From the NCBI GenBank assembly GCA_016713105.1, contig JADJPS010000020.1, positions 186,001 through 250,000 of the forward strand: DNA of 64,000 nucleotides, written 5' to 3'. This stretch comes from Devosia sp. GTDB lineage: Bacteria > Pseudomonadota > Alphaproteobacteria > Rhizobiales > Devosiaceae. Positions 17,574-25,767 of this stretch are shown one piece after another. The notes below the pieces were generated by a model. The model did no database searches, was not told the DNA's origin, and saw only the letters and a list, made by a program, of their open reading frames with translations. How positions within the stretch are numbered: position 1 is the first letter of the stretch; every line of letters begins with the position of its first letter. A program made the translations under genes and the position numbers.

Positions 17574-18889
17574 CTACTCCATCAGGTCGTCGAGTTCGCG
17601 ATAGTCCGGCAGCGTCTGGTCGATCGCCCGGCCGGCACGCAGGACGATGCGGTCGGCCTGCGGGCGGGAATTGAGTTCGGTCCAGTCCCGGGCGCGGAAC
17701 AGGATGAGATCGGCGGGGGCGCCACCGCGATCACCGCGCGATAGGCAAGGCCCGCATGTGCGGCCGGCGCCGAGGTGAGGGCGCGCAGCCAGTCCCAGGC
17801 CGCATCCTGCGGATGGTCGAAGTGCAGGATGCGCGCGCCCTCGCGGAACACCTCGACCCCGTCGAGGTCGCCATAGGCGTAGAACGGGTCGCGCGTGTTG
17901 TCCGAGGCGATCGCGACGACCGCGCCCGCTGCCTTGAACTCGTTGAGCAGCGTCACGCCACGGCGGATCGGGGTGCGGACGGTGCCGCCATGGCCCTGGC
18001 GATCCTGCAGGTATAGATTGCACATCGGCAGCGAGACGATGGCAATTCCCGCCTCGACCACCTTGTCGATGGTAGCTCGCACCGTGCGCTCGTCCTGCAC
18101 CGTCAGCACGCAGCAATGGCCGGCCATCACCTTGCCGGTGAAGCCGGTCTCGAGCACGGCCTCGGCGAGGTGGAGGAGGGCATGCGCCGCCGGATCGCCG
18201 GTCTCGTCGGTGTGCAGGTCGAGATCGAGGCCGAGTTCGCCGGCCTTCTCGACCACGGCCAGCATGGCCTCTTTCGAACGCTCGAAGACGGCGACCGAGC
18301 CGCCGAGGAGGCCACCGGAGGCCTTGACCTGGCGGGCCACGGCGTCGAGTTCGGCGGGACTGACCAGCGTATCAGGGCCGACGATCGAGACGGCCTGCAG
18401 TTCGATCCGGCCCGCCCAGCGCTCGCGCATGGTTTCGAACAGCGCCCAGCTGATCTCGTGCTGCGGCGGGGCCGAGTCGAGGTGGGTCCGGATCGCGGCG
18501 GTGCCGTGCGCATAGGCGCAGCGCAGGGCGAAATCGAAGCGGCGCTCGACATCCTCGGCGGCCCAGCGACGTTCGCGATCAGACTGTACGGCCAGCAGCG
18601 CCCCCAGCCATGTCCCGTCCGGATTGGCCTTTCGCGGCCAGATATGGCCCTTGTCGAGATGGGTGTGGATGTCGACCAAGCACGGCAGCACGAGGCCCTG
18701 GTCGAGATCGTGCGACGGACCGGCAACCGGGGCAGGGCCCGCCGGGCGGATGGCGGCGATTCTGCCGTCGACGATCGCGATGTCGACGGTTTCGACGGCG
18801 CCGCTGCCGACCCTGCCGAGGGCGGCGCCCGGCACGCGGGCATTGCGCAGCGTGACGCTGCCGGTGGAAAGGGCGGGCGTGCCGTGCAT
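17574..18889 (-). pseudogene. codA: Cytosine deaminase-like amidohydrolase, C-terminal frameshift
   Basis: This is a metal-dependent amidohydrolase of the CodA family. Metal ligands are visible: HTHLDKGH near residue 75, HTDETGD, AGHCC and the catalytic Asp in ASDNTRDPFY. The frame is intact to VIAVAP (about nt 17720). After that the conserved C-terminus ADLILFRARDWTELN to YRELDDLME (stop at 17574) continues in another frame. The break sits at a G5 run on the plus strand (17715-17719); reading six would restore the frame and give about 438 residues. All active-site residues precede the break. The gene is probably functional with a sequencing error, or only recently damaged. The substrate may be cytosine or a related pyrimidine. 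Confidence 0.82.
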
Positions 18890-18923
18890 CTAGCGGTGCC
18901 TGCCGTTGGCGCGGTGGCTGAAA

Positions 18924-19052
18924 CCCCTCATCCGGCGCCGCGCGCCACCCTCTCCCCGATGGGGAGAAGAACAGAGCACCGACTGCGCGGCCGGTGTCCC
19001 TCTCCCCGTCGGGGAGAGGGTGGATCGGCCGAAGTCCGAGACGGGTGAGGGG
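18924..19052. repeat. Pair of inverted palindromic repeats
   Basis: The left copy runs from CCCCTCATCCGGC through CCACCCTCTCCCC to GGGGAGA (18924-18967). The right copy (18998-19052) is the same element reversed, from CCCTCTCCCC to GGGTGAGGGG. Each copy also contains its own CTCTCCCC/GGGGAGA hairpin. The pair lies between the deaminase and permease genes and is the fullest member of the repeat family in the window. Confidence 0.65.
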
Positions 19053-19068
19053 TTGGCCACGATGCCCA

Positions 19069-19941
19069 TCAGTTCTCCCGCTTGATCGCGCTCTCGTGCC
19101 AGCGGTGCAGCGACAACCAGGCAATGAACGAGGTCAGCCCGAAGATCGCGATGCCGGTGCCGGTGAGCAGGATCAGCGCCGCGAACAGCCGCGGGATGTT
19201 CAGCCGGTACTGCGACTCGAGCAGCCGGAAGGCGAGGCCCGAGCCCTCGCCGGCGGAGCCCGCCGCAAACTCGGCCACTACTGCCGCAATGAGCGCCAGC
19301 CCGCCGCCGATCCTGAGGCCGGCCATGAAGTAGGGCATGGCCGCGGGGATCTTGAGATAGATGAGCGTCTGCCAGCGCGAGGCGCCGTAGAGATCGTAGA
19401 GGTTGAGCAGATTGTGATCGACGCTCTTCAGGCCCGTCACCATGTTGGACAGGATCGGGAAGAAGGCGACGAGGAACGAGCAGATGAGCAGCGCCGTCTG
19501 CGTGTCCGGCGCATAGATCAGGAGGAGCGGCGCGATGGCGATGATCGGAGTGACCTGCAGGATCACCGCATAGGGGAACAGCGCCAGCTCGATCCACTTG
19601 CTCTGCACCAGCAGGATGGCCATGGCAACGCCGCCCACCAGCGCCAGGGCCAGGGCGGTGAAGGTGATGCGCAGCGTCACCCAGAGCGCCGGCAGCAGCG
19701 TCGGCCAGTCGTTGAGCAGCGAATTGGCGACATCGGCCGGCGTCGGCAGGATGTACTTCGGAATGCCGTTCAGCACCACGGTCAGGTGCCAGGCGACGAC
19801 GCCCAGCACCAGCATGCCGACAGGAACGGCGATGCGCAGGACCTTCTCGGTGGTCGAGGTGCGCGGCACGAGGATGGCGACGGCGCTGTCGGTGCCCGCT
19901 TCGTCGTCATCGCGCGGGCCGGTCTGGACCATCTCGCTCAT
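19069..19941 (-). CDS. ABC transporter permease (SsuC/ThiX-like)
   Basis: This is the inner-membrane permease of an NMT1/THI5-type importer; 290 residues with about six helices after a 35-residue cytosolic N-terminus. The coupling loop for the ATPase is at LYDLYGASRWQTLIYLKIPAAMPYFMAG, the EAA-like motif. The gene overlaps the ATPase stop by one base (TGATG). The same operon carries the substrate-binding protein upstream and the deaminase and oxidase genes downstream, beyond a repeat pair. Confidence 0.9.
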   Translation of the reverse strand: MSEMVQTGPRDDDEAGTDSAVAILVPRTSTTEKVLRIAVPVGMLVLGVVAWHLTVVLNGIPKYILPTPADVANSLLNDWPTLLPALWVTLRITFTALALALVGGVAMAILLVQSKWIELALFPYAVILQVTPIIAIAPLLLIYAPDTQTALLICSFLVAFFPILSNMVTGLKSVDHNLLNLYDLYGASRWQTLIYLKIPAAMPYFMAGLRIGGGLALIAAVVAEFAAGSAGEGSGLAFRLLESQYRLNIPRLFAALILLTGTGIAIFGLTSFIAWLSLHRWHESAIKREN

Positions 19942-20771
19942 CAGTGTCCGCCTCCGGCGTGAATGGCATCGTGCAGGCTCCGCGACACCTCGTGGGTGGC
20001 GACGCGATAGGCCTCCGACGTACGGTAGTCGGCGGTGCGCTCACCGTCGTTGGCGAGCGGCAGATCGGCGAAGACCTGGCCCGGCCGCGCCTTCATCACC
20101 ACGATGCGGTTGCTGAGGTACGCGCTCTCGAACACCGAGTGCGTGACGAAGATCACGGTGACGCCGGACTGCCTCCACAGGCGCAGCACGTCGTCGTTGA
20201 GCTTCTGCCGGGTGAATTCGTCGAGCGCGGCGAACGGCTCGTCCATCAGCAGGAGCTTGGGCCTGGTGACCAGCGCGCGGGCGATCGAGACGCGCATCTT
20301 CATGCCGCCCGACAGTTCACGCGGGTAGGCTTCGGAGAAGTCGGCGAGGCCGACCGAGGCCAGGGTCTCCATGATGCGCTCGCGCGCCGCCGACTTGCTG
20401 ACGCCGGTGAGGCGCAGCGGCAGGTAGACATTGCCGAACACGGTCTTCCAGGGCATCAGCGTCGGTTCCTGGAAGACGAAGCCGACATCGCCCTCGGGCA
20501 GGCCCCTGGCATTGATCCTGGAGGACGGCCAGTCGATCTTGCCAGAACTGGCGGCGCCGAGCCCGGCGACGATCCTCAGCGCCGTCGACTTGCCGCAGCC
20601 CGACGGACCGAGCAGGCTCAGGAACTCGCCGCGCTCGACATCGAGCGACATGTCCTTGAGCGCCAGGGTGCCGTTGGAGAACACCTTGGACACGCCACGC
20701 ATCGATACCACCGTGCGCGACGACGAAGCGGAACGGCTCGTGCGAGCCTCGGCTATTGAAGGATCAGTCAA
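19941..20771 (-). CDS. ABC transporter ATP-binding protein (SsuB/ThiZ-like)
   Basis: This is the nucleotide-binding subunit of the NMT1-type importer, 276 residues. Walker A is GPSGCGKST, the Q-loop is VFQEPTLMPW, the signature is ELSGGMKMRV, Walker B is LLLMDEPFAALDE and the switch His is in VTHSV. It begins at 20771, 64 bp downstream of the binding-protein stop with a strong hairpin in the gap, and ends overlapping the permease start. Confidence 0.93.
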   Translation of the reverse strand: MTDPSIAEARTSRSASSSRTVVSMRGVSKVFSNGTLALKDMSLDVERGEFLSLLGPSGCGKSTALRIVAGLGAASSGKIDWPSSRINARGLPEGDVGFVFQEPTLMPWKTVFGNVYLPLRLTGVSKSAARERIMETLASVGLADFSEAYPRELSGGMKMRVSIARALVTRPKLLLMDEPFAALDEFTRQKLNDDVLRLWRQSGVTVIFVTHSVFESAYLSNRIVVMKARPGQVFADLPLANDGERTADYRTSEAYRVATHEVSRSLHDAIHAGGGH

Positions 20772-20797
20772 TCTGGTGGCCCGGGTTAGGGTCGAAA

Positions 20798-20823
20798 CGG
20801 CGCGGGCGGCAGTGCCCGCGCCG
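20798..20823 (-). terminator. Intercistronic hairpin between binding-protein and ATPase genes
   Basis: A perfect 10-bp stem (CGGCGCGGGC/GCCCGCGCCG, 6-nt loop) follows the binding-protein gene. There is no T-run. Such hairpins commonly protect or partly terminate the binding-protein mRNA so that it outnumbers the membrane subunits. Confidence 0.5.
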
Positions 20824-20835
20824 AGAGGTCTTAGC

Positions 20836-21840
20836 CTATTTCACCAGCTCTTTGCCAAGGCCCTGGCAAATGAGCTCGGTGGTGTAGGCCTGGGTGACGT
20901 CGACACCGTCCGGGAACAGCCCGACCGCCTTCATCTGCTCGTAGAAGCCGCTCCAGCGCTCGGCGGTCATGCAGCCGATGCCGTTCGCCTCGGCATCGCC
21001 GGAGACGACGATCCCGAGTTCCTTCATCTTGGAGATGCCGAACGCGATCTGCTCGTCCGTCATCTCGGGATTGTCCTTCTTGATCAGCGCGTTGGCCGCT
21101 GCGTTGTCGCCATACAGGTAGTTGTACCAGCCGATGATGGTGGCCTCGACGAAGCGCTTGGCGACATCCTTGTTGGCCTCGTACCAGGGGCGCATCACTT
21201 CGATGGTGGTCGAGTAGGGAGCAAAGCCGTTGTCGGCGAGCAGGAATTCCTGCGGCTTGAAGCCGGCCTGCTTCTCGATCTCCAGCGGCTCGGAGGTCAC
21301 GTAGCCCTGCTGGATCGCCATCTTGTCGGCGATGAACGGCGCCGGGTTGAAGGTGTACGGCTCGTACTTTTCGTCCTTGAACTCCGGATAGGCCGACTTC
21401 ATCCAGCTGAAATAGGAAATGAAGCCATCCTTGGAGAGGATGTACTTGGAGGCCCCGGCGAGGTCGGCGAAGGTCTTGAAGCCCGCATCCGGATGGGCCA
21501 GCAGCACCTGCGGGTCCTTCTGGAAGATCGAGGCCAGCGTCAGCGTCGGGATGCCCTCCTTGACGGCGTCGATCGCGGTGGTCATGCCGCCCATGTAGAA
21601 GTTGATCTGCCCGCCGATCAGCAGCGAGCGGTTGGCGCCCTGCGGACCGCCCTGGCGGATGGTGACGTCGAGACCGTACTTGGCATAGGTGCCGTCGGCC
21701 ACGGCCTGGTAGAAGCCGCCGTGCTCGGCCTGCGCCAGCCAGTTGGTGCCGTAGGTCACCTTGTCCTGCGCCACGCCTGCGGAAACGCTCAATGCCAGCG
21801 TTACCACGCCTGCGGCCAAGAGCTTGGTGAAGTTCATCAT
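20836..21840 (-). CDS. ABC transporter substrate-binding protein, NMT1/THI5 family
   Basis: This periplasmic protein of 334 residues has a Sec signal peptide (KLLAAGVVTLALSVSAGVA). The family signature NWLAQAEHGGFYQAVADGTYAKYGLDV and GGQINFYMGGMTTAIDAVKEG are present. NMT1/THI5-type proteins bind pyrimidines, thiamine precursors, flavins or purine-like compounds. The neighbouring deaminase, RidA and amidohydrolase suggest a nitrogen heterocycle. The ATG at 21840 has GGGAG six bases upstream, followed by a second ATG. It is the first gene of the leftward operon. Confidence 0.9.
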   Translation of the reverse strand: MMNFTKLLAAGVVTLALSVSAGVAQDKVTYGTNWLAQAEHGGFYQAVADGTYAKYGLDVTIRQGGPQGANRSLLIGGQINFYMGGMTTAIDAVKEGIPTLTLASIFQKDPQVLLAHPDAGFKTFADLAGASKYILSKDGFISYFSWMKSAYPEFKDEKYEPYTFNPAPFIADKMAIQQGYVTSEPLEIEKQAGFKPQEFLLADNGFAPYSTTIEVMRPWYEANKDVAKRFVEATIIGWYNYLYGDNAAANALIKKDNPEMTDEQIAFGISKMKELGIVVSGDAEANGIGCMTAERWSGFYEQMKAVGLFPDGVDVTQAYTTELICQGLGKELVK

Positions 21841-22069
21841 CTTAGTCTCCCTGTTGCGTCATCCGGGGCCTGATTCCCCGCCCCGGCGGTTAGGCAAACC
21901 GTCGTGCCGTGAGGCATACCCATGTACTATGTTCGCGCCACGGCCAAAAAGAAAAGCCCAAAAATGCGCCATTTCAAGAAGCGCACAAAAGATAGGCAGA
22001 CGTGGTCAAATTAGGGCTTTCCATCTCCCGCGTTTGGCGCTTAGCTGAGCATACACATACGGAGGCCCT
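21841..22069. promoter_or_regulatory. Divergent control region of the NMT1-type operon and the RidA gene
   Basis: This 229-bp gap separates divergent units. On the minus-strand leader two hairpins can form: CGGTT/AACCG (about 21887-21901) and CCGGGGC/GCCCCGG (about 21862-21885), ending just before the GGGAG site. The middle (21950-22015) is unusually A-rich. In Rhizobiales, NMT1-family genes can be led by the xanthine-sensing NMT1-motif riboswitch; I cannot confirm the consensus here. An upstream GGAGG serves the GTG start of the RidA gene. Confidence 0.35.
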
Positions 22070-22459
22070 GTGCATAAGCCACTTTCCCCAGCAAACATTC
22101 ATCCCCCATTCGCCCCCTACAGCCACGCGATGGAGGTCAGTTCGCGGTCGCGCATCGTGTTCTGCTCGGGCCAGCTCGGGGTCGCACCCGATGGGTCGGT
22201 GCCGCCCGATTGCGCCGGCCAGGCCAGACTCTGCTTCGACAACATCGCCGCCATTCTCAACGAGGCGGCCATGGGCCTGAAGGACGTGGTTCGGATCAAC
22301 GCCTATGTGACCGGACGCGAACACCTGCAGCCCTACATGCAGGTGCGCAATGAACTGTTCACGGAACCCTTTCCGGCCTCGACGCTGATGATCGTTGCCG
22401 GCTTCGCCCGCCCCGAATTCGTCGTCGAGATCGAAGTGGTCGCGGCGAGTCCGGGCTGA
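22070..22459 (+). CDS. RidA family protein (YjgF/YER057c/UK114)
   Basis: This is a 129-residue protein of the reactive-intermediate deaminase family, which hydrolyses enamines/imines or related carbamates. Seen are YSHAMEVSSRSRIVFCSGQLG near the N-terminus, VVRINAYVTGREHLQPYMQVRNE, and Arg114 before FVVEIEVVA, which matches the key arginine position. GTG at 22070 has GGAGG eight bases upstream. It stands before the creatininase-family gene, as in pyrimidine or ureide degradation loci, where RidA-like proteins process unstable intermediates. Confidence 0.88.
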   Translation: MHKPLSPANIHPPFAPYSHAMEVSSRSRIVFCSGQLGVAPDGSVPPDCAGQARLCFDNIAAILNEAAMGLKDVVRINAYVTGREHLQPYMQVRNELFTEPFPASTLMIVAGFARPEFVVEIEVVAASPG

Positions 22460-22537
22460 AACGCCCACCCTCGTGCCCCGACGGGCCCGGCTCGGGGTAT
22501 GCAGCAACAGGCCCCCGGGGCCACAACGGACTGACCC

Positions 22538-23332
22538 ATGACCTACCGCAAGATCTGGTGGACAGACTTCTCCGCCGCCGAATTCCACGACCTCGATCCG
22601 ATGAAGACCATCGCCGTCTTCCCCGTCGCGGCAGTGGAGCAGCATGGCCCGCACCTGCCGGTGGGTACCGACACGATCATCAACCAGGGGCATCTCGACC
22701 TGCTGGTGAAGCGGGCGCCCGCCGGCCTCGACATCCGCATCCTGCCGGTGCAGGCGATCGGCAAGTCCAACGAACACATCTGGCAGAAGGGGACGATCAC
22801 CCACCTCGCCACCAATGCCATCGAGGCCTGGACGCAGATCGGGCTCGAGATCGCCCGCTCGGGGATCAGGAAGGTGGTGTTCGTCAATTCGCACGGCGGC
22901 AATGTCTCGATCCTCGACATCGTCGCGCGCGAGCTGCGGGTGAAGGCGGGGATGCTCGCGGTCAAGACCGGCTGGGGGCAGTTCGCCCCCAAGGACCTAT
23001 ACTCCGACATCGAGAACCGCTTCGGCATCCATGGCGGCGACGCCGAGACCTCGCTGCTGCTGCACTTCCGGCCCGAGCTGGTGCACCTCGACAAGCTTGC
23101 GGACTTCCCCTCGGTGGCGCAGCGCGACGAGCAGGCGTACAAGTACCTGCGGCCGACCGGACCGCTCTCCTACGCCTGGATCGCCAGCGACATCAATCCG
23201 GCCGGCGTCGCCGGCGAGGCGCACCTGGCGACTGCCGAGAAGGGGCGGGTGAACGCCGAGGTCGCGGTGGACGGTTTCGTTGAACTGTTGCGCGAGATCG
23301 AGCGTTATCCTCTACCGGGTGCGGCCGACTGA
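22538..23332 (+). CDS. Creatininase family amidohydrolase
   Basis: This is a metal-dependent amidohydrolase of 264 residues. The metal-binding blocks AAVEQHGPHLPVGTDTIIN (Glu34, His36, Asp45) and FVNSHGGNVSILD are intact, as is the HGGDAETS block. Family members open creatinine, cyclic amides or formamide intermediates of riboflavin and pyrimidine metabolism. Together with RidA, the deaminase and the NMT1-type importer it suggests a pathway for an imported nitrogen ring compound. The substrate is not known. Confidence 0.9.
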   Translation: MTYRKIWWTDFSAAEFHDLDPMKTIAVFPVAAVEQHGPHLPVGTDTIINQGHLDLLVKRAPAGLDIRILPVQAIGKSNEHIWQKGTITHLATNAIEAWTQIGLEIARSGIRKVVFVNSHGGNVSILDIVARELRVKAGMLAVKTGWGQFAPKDLYSDIENRFGIHGGDAETSLLLHFRPELVHLDKLADFPSVAQRDEQAYKYLRPTGPLSYAWIASDINPAGVAGEAHLATAEKGRVNAEVAVDGFVELLREIERYPLPGAAD

Positions 23333-23353
23333 CCGGCGCGTCGCCGGTTTGTT
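23333..23353 (+). terminator. Rho-independent terminator after the creatininase-family gene
   Basis: A 6-bp GC stem (CCGGCG/CGCCGG) with a 3-nt loop begins right after the stop codon and is followed by TTTGTT. Confidence 0.55.
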
Positions 23354-23451
23354 CATGGCCTACCCATTTGTCGAGGTTTGTGGGTGCCGGGATCGTGCAA
23401 TGGTCTCGCCCCGCTCGGGGCGGGCGGACACATAAAGGGAGATCGTCAAAC

Positions 23452-24360
23452 ATGCTGTCTATCAAACTGCTCGGCGCCATCGCAGCGCTGGCGCTGACCA
23501 CGTCCGTTGCTTCCGCCCAGGTGGTGGTCTCGTCCAAGATCGACACCGAAGGCGGGCTGCTCGGCAACATCATCAGCCAGGTGCTGCAGGCCAATGGCGT
23601 GGCGGTAACCGAGAAGATCCAGCTCGGCGGCACCCCGGTGGTGCGCGAGGCAATCGCCGCGGGGCAGATCGACATCTACCCTGAATACACCGGCAATGCC
23701 GCGTTCTTCTTCAACAAGGCGGATGACCCGCTGTGGAACGACGCCGCCAAGGCCCATGCCGAGGCCAAGGCGCTCGACTACGAGGCCAACAAGATTGTCT
23801 GGCTGGCGCCGGCCCCGGCCAACAACACCTGGGCCGTGGCTGTCCGCAAGGACCTCGCCGATGCCAACGGGCTCGCCACCTTCTCCGATCTGGGCAGATA
23901 CATTGCCGGCGGCGGCGCCATCAAGCTGGCGGCGTCGGCCGAGTTCGTGTCGTCGCCGGCGGCACTGCCGAAGTTCCAGGAGGTCTACGGTTTCGTGCTG
24001 AAGCCCGAACAGCTGGTGACGCTGTCGGGCGGCGACACGGCGGCGACGATCGCGGCGGCGGCGCAGCAGACCAGCGGCGTCAATGCCGCCATGGTCTACG
24101 GCACCGACGGCGGCATCGCTGCCTCCGGCCTCGTGGTGATGGCCGACGACAAGGGCGTGCAGCCGGTCTACGAGCCGGCGCCAATCATCCGCGAGGCGGT
24201 GCTCGCCGCCAACCCGCAGATCGAGGCCCTGCTGCAGCCGGTCTTCGCAAGGCTCGATCTCGCCACGCTGCAGGAACTCAACGGCCGCATCCAGGTCGGC
24301 GGCGAGGCGGCGAGAGACGTGGCCATCGACTGGCTGACGAGCAACGGCCTGCTGAAGTAG
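23452..24360 (+). CDS. Glycine betaine/choline-type ABC transporter substrate-binding protein (OsmF/YehZ-like)
   Basis: This periplasmic binding protein of 302 residues has a Sec signal (KLLGAIAALALTTSVASA). The family blocks are VVVSSKIDTEGGLLGNIISQVLQ, GTPVVREAIAAGQIDIYPEYTGNAAFFF and the MVYGTDGGIA turn. OsmF/YehZ proteins bind betaine-like quaternary amines with low affinity. ATG at 23452 follows AAGGGAGA. The remaining subunits (permease, ATPase, permease) follow after a 101-bp palindromic element. Confidence 0.9.
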   Translation: MLSIKLLGAIAALALTTSVASAQVVVSSKIDTEGGLLGNIISQVLQANGVAVTEKIQLGGTPVVREAIAAGQIDIYPEYTGNAAFFFNKADDPLWNDAAKAHAEAKALDYEANKIVWLAPAPANNTWAVAVRKDLADANGLATFSDLGRYIAGGGAIKLAASAEFVSSPAALPKFQEVYGFVLKPEQLVTLSGGDTAATIAAAAQQTSGVNAAMVYGTDGGIAASGLVVMADDKGVQPVYEPAPIIREAVLAANPQIEALLQPVFARLDLATLQELNGRIQVGGEAARDVAIDWLTSNGLLK

Positions 24361-24455
24361 GGCCGGCCGTCCGGCAAGTGCATTTGGGGTGGGCAGGACG
24401 ACTGCCCGCCCCTAATGTTCTGAGATGCTTGAGCACAACCTCTCACCACCCGCGA

Positions 24456-24556
24456 TGTCATGCCGGCGAAGGCCGGGATCCAGCCTGGGGGACCTGCTGC
24501 CCGGCCGCTGCGGTGGAAAGCGCTCAGGATGGGCCCCGGCCTTCGCCGGGGTGACA
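24456..24556. repeat. 101-bp MITE-like inverted-repeat element
   Basis: The element starts with TGTCATGCCGGCGAAGG and ends with CCTTCGCCGGGGTGACA, imperfect terminal inverted repeats of about 22 bp. The middle is unique and GC-rich. It sits between the binding-protein and permease genes, 26 bp before the permease start, and could form a long stem in the mRNA. The GTCATGCCGGCGAAGGCCGGGA core is widespread as an intergenic repeat in alphaproteobacteria. Confidence 0.7.
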
Positions 24557-24582
24557 GCGCGTGTTGACACGGAGTGCCTTGC

Positions 24583-25767
24583 GTGAGTGCCGTCGTCGCT
24601 GCCGCTCCCCGCCGCATCGCCGTCGACAAGCTCGGCGTGTTCATCGCCGGACTGGCGGTGATCGCGGCCTGCCTGCCGCTGGTGGCGTTCCGCGCCAACC
24701 GGATCGTGCCGGGGGAGGGGCTCAGTCTCCTCGCGGCGCTGCCGGGATGGCAGGCGGCGCTGCTGGCCCTGACGCTGGCGGCCGGCATCGGCCTGGCGCT
24801 GCTGCGCACGCCCGTGCCGGTGCGCCTCGCCGCCAGCCTCGTCGTCCTCGCCGCGCTGTGGCTCGCCGCAGGAGCGGCAGCCAGCCACCTGACGCCGGCG
24901 GACGACAAGCTGGCCCGGGTCTCGCCGGGGAGCGGATTCTGGTTGCTGCTCCTGGCGTTCGCCCTGCTCGCCGCCGACGGGATCGCCCGCCTGCGGCTCG
25001 GCCCCTGGCCGCGCATCGCGGTGCTGCTGGCGGTCGCGAGCGCACTGGCGCTGCTGCTGGCCTCGGGCCTCTGGCGCGATCTGTCGATTCTCAGGGAGTA
25101 CAGCACTCGGGCCGAGAGCTTCTGGCGCGAGGCGGCGACGCATGTGGTGCTGGCGTTCGGATCGCTGGCGGCCGCCACCCTCGCCGGCATTCCCATCGGT
25201 ATCGCCTGCCACCGCAAACGCGCGCTCAGGACCGCGGTGCTGAACGTGCTCAATGCCGTGCAGACCATCCCCTCCATTGCCCTGTTCGGGCTGCTGATCG
25301 CGCCGCTCGCCTGGGTCGCGGCCAATGTTCCGGGAGCGGCGCTGCTGGGGATATCCGGCATCGGCGCGGCACCGGCGATGGTCGCGCTCGTCGCCTATTC
25401 CCTGCTGCCCGTCGTCGCCAATACGGTGGTGGGGCTTGCCGGCGTGCCCGCAGCGACCGACGAGGCGGCGCGGGGCATGGGGATGACCGACTGGCAGCGA
25501 CTCACTGCGGTGCAGCTGCCGCTGGCCTTCCCGGTGATCCTCGCCGGCATCCGCATCGTCCTCGTCCAGAACATCGGGCTCGCCACCATCGCGGCGCTGA
25601 TCGGCGGCGGCGGCTTCGGGGTGTTCGTCTTCCAGGGGATCGGGCAGACGGCAATGGACCTGGTGCTGCTCGGCGCCGCCCCCACGGTGGCCCTCGCCTT
25701 TGCCGCTGCGGTCGTCCTCGATGCCATCATCGAATTGTCCGCCATCCGGGAGCCGGGCCGTGATTGA
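24583..25767 (+). CDS. ABC transporter permease, quaternary amine type (YehY-like)
   Basis: This permease of 394 residues has an extended N-terminal membrane half of about five helices before the standard transporter domain. The coupling motif is DEAARGMGMTDWQRLTAVQLPLAFPVILAGIR. The second half (HVVLAFGSLAAATLAGIPIGI onward) matches OpuBB/YehY. GTG at 24583 was chosen because GGAG lies eight bases upstream; an in-frame GTG at 24574 overlaps that site. It overlaps the ATPase gene by eight bases. Confidence 0.88.
   Translation: MSAVVAAAPRRIAVDKLGVFIAGLAVIAACLPLVAFRANRIVPGEGLSLLAALPGWQAALLALTLAAGIGLALLRTPVPVRLAASLVVLAALWLAAGAAASHLTPADDKLARVSPGSGFWLLLLAFALLAADGIARLRLGPWPRIAVLLAVASALALLLASGLWRDLSILREYSTRAESFWREAATHVVLAFGSLAAATLAGIPIGIACHRKRALRTAVLNVLNAVQTIPSIALFGLLIAPLAWVAANVPGAALLGISGIGAAPAMVALVAYSLLPVVANTVVGLAGVPAATDEAARGMGMTDWQRLTAVQLPLAFPVILAGIRIVLVQNIGLATIAALIGGGGFGVFVFQGIGQTAMDLVLLGAAPTVALAFAAAVVLDAIIELSAIREPGRD

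Noticed and set aside
18924..19052. CRISPR array
   Set aside because: There are only two copies, in inverted orientation and without regular spacers. No cas genes are in the window.
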